In this document: positions 56,532 through 64,000 of the stretch, piece after piece
Position numbering within the stretch: the stretch's first letter is position 1
How the letters are laid out: every line of letters begins with the position of its first letter
Source of the DNA: Kocuria subflava
Lineage (GTDB): Bacteria > Actinomycetota > Actinomycetes > Actinomycetales > Micrococcaceae
Length of the DNA: 64,000 nucleotides
Direction: 5' to 3'
Assembly (NCBI RefSeq): GCF_012163155.1
Contig: NZ_JAAVUN010000015.1
Location: 1 to 64,000 of the forward strand
The notes under the pieces: generated by a model
What the model saw: only the letters and a program-made list of their open reading frames with translations
Told to the model about the DNA's origin: nothing
Database searches by the model: none
Program-made: the position numbers and the translations under genes

Positions 56532-57283
56532 TCACCCTGACGGACGTTGCCAAGAGCTACAACAGTGAGGTTTCGATCGGCCCGGTCAACCTCCAACTTC
56601 CCGCCGGAGGCATCACGGCCTTGGTGGGACCCAACGGTGCCGGGAAGTCCACGCTGCTGACCATGATCGGCCGGCTGCTGGGCGTGGACCGCGGTGCGAT
56701 TGAAGTGGGTGGGCTGGATGTGTCCACCACCAAGTCCAAGGACCTGGCCAAGATCGTCTCCATCCTGCGCCAGGAGAACCACTACGTGACCCGGTTGACC
56801 GTGCGCCAGTTGGTGGGATTCGGCCGCTTCCCCTACTCCAAGGGTCGCCTGACGCTGCTGGACGAGGAGATCATCTCCCGCTACATCGACTTCCTGGACC
56901 TGGGCGGGTTGGAGGACCGGTACCTGGACCAGCTCTCCGGCGGTCAGCGCCAGCGCGCCTACGTGGCCATGGTGCTGTGCCAGGAAACGGATTACGTGCT
57001 CCTGGACGAGCCTCTGAACAACCTGGACATGCGCCACTCCGTGCAGATGATGCAACACCTTCACCAAGCGGCCAGGGAATTGGGGCGCACCATCATCATC
57101 GTGCTGCACGACATCAACTTTGCCTGCCACTACGCGGACCGCATCTGTGCGGTCAAGGACGGTCAAATAGCCGAGTTCGGAACCCCGGAGGAGATCATGT
57201 CTGATGATCTGCTCAGCCGGGTGTTTGAGACCCCGGTCCAGTGCATCAACGGTCCGCGCGGTCGGTTGGCCTGCTTCTACTGA
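56528..57283 (+). CDS. Iron-siderophore ABC transporter ATP-binding protein
   Basis: The 251-residue ATPase has Walker A GPNGAGKST near residue 35, signature LSGGQRQRAYVAM, Walker B YVLLDEPLNNLD and switch VLHDINFACHYAD. It energises uptake through the two preceding permeases. The GTG start overlaps the permease stop (GTGA). It is the last gene of the iron uptake operon. Confidence 0.95.
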   Translation: MITLTDVAKSYNSEVSIGPVNLQLPAGGITALVGPNGAGKSTLLTMIGRLLGVDRGAIEVGGLDVSTTKSKDLAKIVSILRQENHYVTRLTVRQLVGFGRFPYSKGRLTLLDEEIISRYIDFLDLGGLEDRYLDQLSGGQRQRAYVAMVLCQETDYVLLDEPLNNLDMRHSVQMMQHLHQAARELGRTIIIVLHDINFACHYADRICAVKDGQIAEFGTPEEIMSDDLLSRVFETPVQCINGPRGRLACFY

Positions 57284-57326
57284 ACCCGTCTCTCAGGCCC
57301 GTTCCCGGGCAGGTAGCGTGGTCCAG

Positions 57327-58718
57327 GTGAGACCCCACCTCCCCTCCGACAACCACGACGACGCAACCCCCTTGGCGCAACTGCTCACCCCTGAGGGCAT
57401 GCACCTTGTGGATTCCCTGGGTCCCTATAGCGAGGACCAGGTGCTCGCCGTGTCCACCCGGCTGCGGGCAGAGGGGTTTGCCCCCGAGGTTGTCTCCGAG
57501 GCACTCACCCAGTCCCGCCTGCGAACAGCCGGTGCCGAAAAATTCGGCGAATTCGCCTCCCGCATGTTGTTCACCCAAACCGGGTTGGAGCAGGCCACAC
57601 GTATGCAGGTTTCCGCCTTGCACGCCCAGCGGTTTGTGGATGCGGACATCACGTCTGTGGCAGATCTGGGGTGTGGAATCGGTGCCGATTCCATGGCGCT
57701 GGCGGGCCTGGGCCTGAGCGTAGTGGCGGTGGAGCGAGACCACACCACCGCTGCGGTGGCCACCGTCAACCTGATGCCCTTCCCCAACGCCCAGGTGGTG
57801 GCCGGCGATGCGCAAGCCATCGATTGGGACTCCGTCCCCGGAGGCCGCCCCCACTCCCTGTGGTTGGATCCGGCGCGGCGTACGGATGACCGCCCGCGTT
57901 CGGCTTCCTCACAGCGCATTTTTGATCCTGAAGCATTCTCCCCGCCGCTGTCCTTTGTCCAGGAGTTGGCTGCCACCGGCATTCCCATGGGCGTGAAAAT
58001 GGGCCCCGGCATGCCGCACTCAGCCATCCCGGCCGATTGTGAAGCCCAGTGGGTTTCGCATCGCGGGGACGTGGTGGAAGTGGTGCTGTGGTTCAACGCC
58101 CTGGCACGGCCCGGTGTCCGCCGCGCCGCCTTGGTCCTTCACGACGACGCCACCCGGCAGGAGCTCACGTCCGCCACCGAGTTCCCGGATCTGGCTGAAG
58201 AGCCTGACCACGTGGACTCGCCGCCCACATCAGAGGATCACGGTGCCCCCGAGGCAGATGGTCACGGTCACTTTCCTCAGGTGATTCCGGGCTGCGTGCT
58301 GTGGGAACCACATGGTGCCGTGATTCGCGCGGGGTTGGTGCAAGAAGTTGGTCAGCGGTTGGGCGCACGGCTGATCCATCCACGGATCGCCTACCTGGTG
58401 GGGCCAGCCGGTGGTGAGCTGGTGAGCGGAACGGGGGGTACGGCGTCGTCGTGGGGATTTGCGCGCGGGTACAGGATCCGGGAGGTGCTGCCGCACACGG
58501 TCAAGGTGCTGAAGACCTGGGTGAAGGCCAACCGTGTGGGCACGTTGGAGATCAAGAAGCGTGGCACGGACGTGACCCCGGAGCAGTTGCGCAAGCAGCT
58601 CAAGCCGTCAGGGCCCAACCGAGCCACCCTGATTGTCACGCGGATGGCCACCCCCGAAGGCGAGCGCCGTGTGGTCCTGGTGGCAGACCCCCTCCCCTCC
58701 TCCCATTCCGCCGAGTAG
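57327..58718 (+). CDS. SAM-dependent methyltransferase with THUMP-like domain
   Basis: The 463-residue protein has a Rossmann-type SAM-binding site (VADLGCGIGADSMALAGLG), the acidic VVAVERDH, and WLDPARRT in the position of the catalytic DPPY-like motif. A C-terminal THUMP-like domain follows (ELVSGTGGTASSWGFARGYR and VKVLKTWVKANRVGTLEIKK). RNA methylation is the likely role. GTG 57327 (VRPHLPSDNHDD) is the best guess; ribosome binding site support is weak. The stop codon lies inside the arm of a long terminator stem. Confidence 0.88.
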   Translation: MRPHLPSDNHDDATPLAQLLTPEGMHLVDSLGPYSEDQVLAVSTRLRAEGFAPEVVSEALTQSRLRTAGAEKFGEFASRMLFTQTGLEQATRMQVSALHAQRFVDADITSVADLGCGIGADSMALAGLGLSVVAVERDHTTAAVATVNLMPFPNAQVVAGDAQAIDWDSVPGGRPHSLWLDPARRTDDRPRSASSQRIFDPEAFSPPLSFVQELAATGIPMGVKMGPGMPHSAIPADCEAQWVSHRGDVVEVVLWFNALARPGVRRAALVLHDDATRQELTSATEFPDLAEEPDHVDSPPTSEDHGAPEADGHGHFPQVIPGCVLWEPHGAVIRAGLVQEVGQRLGARLIHPRIAYLVGPAGGELVSGTGGTASSWGFARGYRIREVLPHTVKVLKTWVKANRVGTLEIKKRGTDVTPEQLRKQLKPSGPNRATLIVTRMATPEGERRVVLVADPLPSSHSAE

Positions 58719-58771
58719 GCCTTTTGATCGCTGCTGAGCGCTCAGGGGCGATCAAAAGGCCTACTCGGCGG
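58708..58771. terminator. Bidirectional terminator with 23-bp perfect stem
   Basis: Arms 58708-58730 and 58749-58771 are perfect reverse complements. The stem contains GAGTAGGCCTTTTGATCG and includes the methyltransferase stop codon. The 18-base loop holds a further palindrome, CTGAGCGCTCAG (58734-58745). It separates convergent genes. Confidence 0.82.
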
Positions 58772-58797
58772 GGAGAGGGAGGGGGTGAGGGGTGAGG

Positions 58798-60216
58798 TCA
58801 GCCGGCGTCCTGGATCCTGGCGACCACGTCCTCATGGTTGCCGGGCTCGCTGGGCGGGACCGGGAGGTCTGCTTGGAGCTGGGCGTAACGCATCTGCAGT
58901 GCCACCACACGGGTTGCAGCTTCATCCAGGCGCTCCTGCGCAATGGCACCTGACTCCACGGCTTGAACGATGTCTGCGTGAGCGGCAGGCGCATTCGCGG
59001 GCATCAACAACATGTCGGCACCTGCCTGCAGAGCGGCACCGGCCGGGGTGCTCACGCCGGTGTCCACGGGCAGCCCATCCCCCACAATTCCGGAGAGGGC
59101 TCCCATGTCCAAGGCGTCCGTGACCACCACACCATCAAAACCCAAGTCCTGACGCAGCGCCTGATAGGCAGCAGGCTCCAGTGTTGCCGGCACGTCCGGA
59201 TTCCACTCCTCCACCGCTATGTGGCCCATCATCACGGTGGGCACCCCGGCATCCACGGCAGCCTGGAACGGCACCCAATCCGTGGTGGAAAGTTCCTCCA
59301 CTGACATCTCTTGCAGCGGCAGCCCCACGTGGGAATCGGTGGTCACTCCTCCGTGTCCGGGGAAGTGTTTGGCAGAGGACACCACGCCGGCGTTGTTGTG
59401 CCCTTCCACGGAGGCCACCACATGATCGGAAACCTGGGCGGCCTCAGTGCCGAAGGCCCGGTCACGGATCACGGCGTCACCAGGCGTGGTGATGTCTGCG
59501 GTGGGCGCGTTGTTCATGGTGAAACCCAGCCCCGCCAGTTCAGATGCCAGTCCCTCGGCCGCCTCCTGGGTCAACTCCGGGTCATCGGCGGCACCGATCT
59601 CTGAGGTCAGCGGCCACTCGGTGAGCGGCGAGCCCAGGCGGGTGACCGTGCCGCCCTCCTGGTCGACGGAGATGATCCCCGGCCAGTCCTGCCCGTCATG
59701 CGAACGGGACAGTGCGGTCTGGAACTCCTGGATCTGCCCGGACATGGCCTGCACATCAACGCCTTGAGCCCCACCCAGCGGAGTGTCCTCCTGAGTCTGC
59801 CCGGAGCCCTGCTCGGTGGGGACGTTACGGCCCATCACAATCACCCCGCCCAGGTGCAGGTCCTGGATCTGACCGACCTCAACGTCCACTGCGGCTTGAT
59901 CGGCGCCGTCATAGGTGGCCACCAGGACTTGACCGGCTTTCTCCTCCACAGTCATGGCGGCCACCGCGGATTCGGCTGCCTCCCACGTGGCTTCATCCAC
60001 GGCCCACGGTCCCGACGCCGGCCCTCGACTGTCCGCACCCGCCGCAGTTGCGGCAGGGTCAGCTGACGCAGAGTCAGTGGGTGAAGATGTGGCGGGCGGC
60101 GGCGTCGTTGAGGACGTGCTGCCACCGTCTGACGTACAGGCAGGGAGGACCAGCAGCAGGCCCGCCAAGGTCAGGGATGAGGCCAGGCGCAGGTGGGGAA
60201 TCAAGTTACGGCGCAT
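58798..60216 (-). CDS. Glycoside hydrolase family 3 lipoprotein (NagZ-like)
   Basis: The 472-residue lipoprotein has a signal with LVLPAC, a Ser/Thr-rich linker, then a family 3 beta-N-acetylhexosaminidase domain. It shows the substrate loop AKHFPGHGGVTTDSHVGLP with the catalytic His/Asp and the nucleophile Asp in GVVVTDALDMGAL. NagZ-type enzymes remove N-acetylglucosamine from peptidoglycan fragments. Surface anchoring indicates action on exogenous or shed wall material. ATG 60216 is preferred to longer frames that run into the divergent glutamate-cysteine ligase region. Confidence 0.93.
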   Translation of the reverse strand: MRRNLIPHLRLASSLTLAGLLLVLPACTSDGGSTSSTTPPPATSSPTDSASADPAATAAGADSRGPASGPWAVDEATWEAAESAVAAMTVEEKAGQVLVATYDGADQAAVDVEVGQIQDLHLGGVIVMGRNVPTEQGSGQTQEDTPLGGAQGVDVQAMSGQIQEFQTALSRSHDGQDWPGIISVDQEGGTVTRLGSPLTEWPLTSEIGAADDPELTQEAAEGLASELAGLGFTMNNAPTADITTPGDAVIRDRAFGTEAAQVSDHVVASVEGHNNAGVVSSAKHFPGHGGVTTDSHVGLPLQEMSVEELSTTDWVPFQAAVDAGVPTVMMGHIAVEEWNPDVPATLEPAAYQALRQDLGFDGVVVTDALDMGALSGIVGDGLPVDTGVSTPAGAALQAGADMLLMPANAPAAHADIVQAVESGAIAQERLDEAATRVVALQMRYAQLQADLPVPPSEPGNHEDVVARIQDAG

Positions 60217-60335
60217 GTCCCCCAGGGTAAGGGCCCGGCAAGTTATCGGGAGCACACTGCCTAAACTAGAGTGAGCTGTCCTGGCTGCCCTTGCTGGCAA
60301 CCACTTCCTGTCGGCCCACACGCCAGCGAGGTCCC

Positions 60336-61481
60336 GTGCACATCGAGTTCGAGCACTCCTCTCAATCCACCATCGGGTTGGAATGGGAGGTTGCACTGGT
60401 TGACACCGAATCCGGGGCTTTGGTTCCCCGCGGTCAAGAGGTCATGAAGGCAGTGCACGCCGCCTTGCCGGAGCGTGCGGAGGAAAGCACGGCCAGTCCC
60501 ACGCTGACCGGGGAATTCCTGGAGAACACGGTGGAGATGGTCACCGGCGTGTGTTCCACGGTGGCTGAGGCCACCGGTCAGTTGGGCCAGTTGTTGGAGG
60601 ACATCCGCCAGGTTGCAACCCCCCGGAATCTGGCGGTGTACGCGGCCGGTACGCACCCGTTCTCCCGTTGGCAGGATCAGTCCGTGGTGGACAAGGACCG
60701 CTACTTCACCGTGGTGGACCGCGCTCAGTACTGGGGCCGCCAAATGGTCATTTACGGGATGCACGTGCACGTGGGGGTGAACTCGCAGGAGAAGGCGTTG
60801 CCGGTGCAGGACCGGTTGCTGGCCCATTACCCCCACCTGTTGGCGCTGTCCGCCAACTCCCCCTACTGGAACGGCCAGGACACCGGTTACGCCTCCCACC
60901 GCTCCCAGATCTTCCAGCAGCTTCCGACCGCGGGCCTGCCGTACGCGTTTGCTGACTGGTCCGAGTACCAGCAGCATCTCAGCGATCTCCTGGACACCGG
61001 CGTGATCGATGACATCAGTGAATCCCGCCTGGATGTACGCCCCGTGCCCCGCTACGGCACCATCGAGATGCGCTTCTGCGACTCCCCCTCCAGCCTGAGG
61101 GACATCGGCGCGATTGCCGCACTCACCCAGTGCCTGGTAGAGGAGACCTCCCGGATCCTGGATGACGGCGGAACTGTGGAACAGATGCGCCCCTGGCTGG
61201 TCAAGGAGAACAAGTGGCGGGCTGCGCGCTACGGGTTGGATGCGGTCATCATCAAGGACAACTCCTTGGAGGAGCCGCTGGTCACGGATCATCTGCGCCA
61301 GATCGTGGACCGGCTCATGCCCATTGCCCGCGACCTGGATTGCGCAGAGGAGCTGGGTTGGGTCAACCACATCATCGATCACGGTGCCGGATACCAGCGC
61401 CAGCGCGCGGTTGCCGAGCGCGCTGACGGTGATCTGAAGGCGGCCGCTCTGGATGTGGTCCGTCAGGTCCAGGAGGGCTGA
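60336..61481 (+). CDS. Glutamate-cysteine ligase, YbdK/carboxylate-amine ligase family
   Basis: The 381-residue protein is a GCS2-type ligase: STIGLEWEVALVDTESGAL, LTGEFLENTVEMVTGVC, MHVHVGVNSQEKALPVQDRL and YGTIEMRFCDSPSS. These give the glutamate and metal binding residues. It makes gamma-glutamyl-cysteine or a related amide with ATP; in actinobacteria relatives feed glutathione-like or ergothioneine thiols, but its true substrate is unknown. GTG 60336 has GAGG five bases upstream. Confidence 0.92.
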   Translation: MHIEFEHSSQSTIGLEWEVALVDTESGALVPRGQEVMKAVHAALPERAEESTASPTLTGEFLENTVEMVTGVCSTVAEATGQLGQLLEDIRQVATPRNLAVYAAGTHPFSRWQDQSVVDKDRYFTVVDRAQYWGRQMVIYGMHVHVGVNSQEKALPVQDRLLAHYPHLLALSANSPYWNGQDTGYASHRSQIFQQLPTAGLPYAFADWSEYQQHLSDLLDTGVIDDISESRLDVRPVPRYGTIEMRFCDSPSSLRDIGAIAALTQCLVEETSRILDDGGTVEQMRPWLVKENKWRAARYGLDAVIIKDNSLEEPLVTDHLRQIVDRLMPIARDLDCAEELGWVNHIIDHGAGYQRQRAVAERADGDLKAAALDVVRQVQEG

Positions 61482-61518
61482 CCTCGCGGACGCTCTCCCG
61501 CCTTAGCCCGCTCGAACG

Positions 61519-61562
61519 GTGATTTGTCCCGCCCATCAGGCGTGACGGGCGGGACAAATCAC
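61519..61562. terminator. Bidirectional terminator with 16-bp perfect stem
   Basis: GTGATTTGTCCCGCCC (61519-61534) pairs perfectly with 61547-61562 around a 12-base loop. It lies between the convergent glutamate-cysteine ligase and malate synthase genes. Confidence 0.82.
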
Positions 61563-61592
61563 TACTCAATGGTGCCGGACAGCCACCGTACG

Positions 61593-63335
<1,743 letters not shown>

Positions 63336-63368
63336 GGTGTGCTCCTGGATGGTGTGTGCGGGGTGGTC

Positions 63369-63395
63369 CTGGTCCGGACGGAATGTCCGGACCAG
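63369..63395. terminator. Hairpin between aceA and aceB
   Basis: CTGGTCCGGAC (63369-63379) and GTCCGGACCAG (63385-63395) form an 11-bp perfect stem with loop GGAAT. No T-run follows on the minus strand. It could attenuate read-through into aceB or protect the aceA message. Confidence 0.6.
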
Positions 63396-63427
63396 GCCTG
63401 AGGTGCAGCGTGGGGTGGGTCTGCGGT

Positions 63428-64000
63428 TCAGTGGAACTGGCCGGCTTCCGTGGAACCGGCCAGGGCCAGCGTGGAGCCCTCTGGGTTCAAGGCCGTGGCA
63501 ATGGCGTCGAAGTAGCCGGTGCCCACTTCCCGTTGGTGCTTGGTGGCGGTGTACCCGTTGGCCTCGTCAGCGAACTCACGTTCCTGCAACTCCACGTAGG
63601 CGGACATCTGACGATCCTTGTAACCACGCGCCAAATCGAACATCGAGTGGTTCAGCGCGTGGAACCCGGCCAGGGTGATGAACTGGAACGTGAAGCCCAT
63701 GGCACCGAGTTCACGCTGGAACTTGGCGATGGTGGCGTCATCCAGATTCTGGCGCCAGTTGAACGACGGCGAGCAGTTGTAGGCCAACATCTGATCCGGG
63801 AACTCGGCCTTGACCGATTCCGCGAAGTGCCGGGCCAGCTCCAGGTCCGGGGTGCCGGTTTCCATCCAGATCAGATCCGCGTACGGCGCGTAGGCCTTGG
63901 CACGGGCGATGCACGGTTCCACGCCGTTGCGCACCTTGTAGAAGCCTTCCGGGGTGCGCTCGCCGGTCAAGAACTCCCGATCACGCTCGTCAATGTCGGA
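63428..64000 (-). CDS. aceA: Isocitrate lyase, C-terminal part (cut by window end)
   Basis: Only the last 190 codons are in the window; the frame is open to base 64000. [40 protein letters not shown] and [20 protein letters not shown] are diagnostic for isocitrate lyase, which splits isocitrate into succinate and glyoxylate. The product feeds malate synthase encoded downstream. The catalytic KKCGH region lies outside the window. Confidence 0.97.
   Translation of the reverse strand, partial: SDIDERDREFLTGERTPEGFYKVRNGVEPCIARAKAYAPYADLIWMETGTPDLELARHFAESVKAEFPDQMLAYNCSPSFNWRQNLDDATIAKFQRELGAMGFTFQFITLAGFHALNHSMFDLARGYKDRQMSAYVELQEREFADEANGYTATKHQREVGTGYFDAIATALNPEGSTLALAGSTEAGQFH

Overview
This window is chromosomal DNA from a high-GC actinobacterium, most likely a member of the Micrococcales close to the Micrococcaceae. 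The pointers are GTG/TTG starts, ATGA/GTGA gene overlaps, the block guaA - DUF3817 - SURF1 - guaB3 - guaB, GroEL with a His-containing tail downstream of GroES under CIRCE control, a DtxR/IdeR-type iron box, YbdK-type glutamate-cysteine ligase, IspH and CYTH-CHAD. No rRNA, CRISPR array, integrase, transposase or complete prophage is visible. There is one tRNA (tRNA-Ala, CGC).

Layout. (1) 1-5.3 kb is an accessory block downstream of ychF. On the minus strand it holds a membrane protein of unknown function, a solitary OLD-family ATPase/TOPRIM nuclease, a small PD-(D/E)XK-like protein and a HEPN-like protein. Copies of the 3' end of ychF, increasingly degraded with distance from ychF, lie at the gene boundaries. 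The copy at 4426-4473 encodes the same last 15 residues as YchF, with only synonymous changes. I read this as serial accretion of small, mostly single-gene defence-like cassettes into the ychF 3' end. All are co-oriented with ychF and may be read from its promoter. This is the most interesting region. (2) 5.3-24 kb is mostly housekeeping: ychF, an ABC exporter with a DesK/DesR-type two-component system, rmuC, ispH, xseA/xseB, a TetR/MFS efflux pair with a clear palindromic operator, an alanine-type aminotransferase, an osmolyte-type binding protein, Nudix, CorA, DedA and MscS. (3) 24-29.1 kb is a decaying region around tRNA-Ala: a LysR effector domain without HTH, remnants of vapC, a DUF3806 gene and an alpha/beta hydrolase, an intact VapBC-like pair, and a frameshifted acdS fused to an MFS gene lacking its first membrane helix. 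A GntR regulator with a palindromic operator lies beside it. (4) 29.8-42.5 kb carries a TIGR01777 epimerase, CYTH-CHAD, RimJ-like acetyltransferase, galU, 5-formyl-THF cyclo-ligase, an FmdB zinc ribbon with a long Gly/Ser tail, a SAF/CpaB-like protein and a giant SF1-helicase-like protein with a broken Walker A motif. (5) 42.5-52.9 kb holds purine genes (guaA, guaB3, guaB), SURF1, an OatA-like acyltransferase and groEL/groES. (6) 53.3-57.3 kb is a four-gene siderophore ABC uptake operon behind an iron box. (7) 57.3-64 kb has a THUMP-like methyltransferase, a NagZ-like lipoprotein, a glutamate-cysteine ligase, and the glyoxylate shunt genes aceB and aceA (aceA cut by the window end).

A recurring architectural feature is very long, perfect inverted repeats (15-23 bp arms) at gene ends, mainly convergent junctions. 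They look like bidirectional terminators. All identifications rest on reading motifs and gene context; no database search was run.
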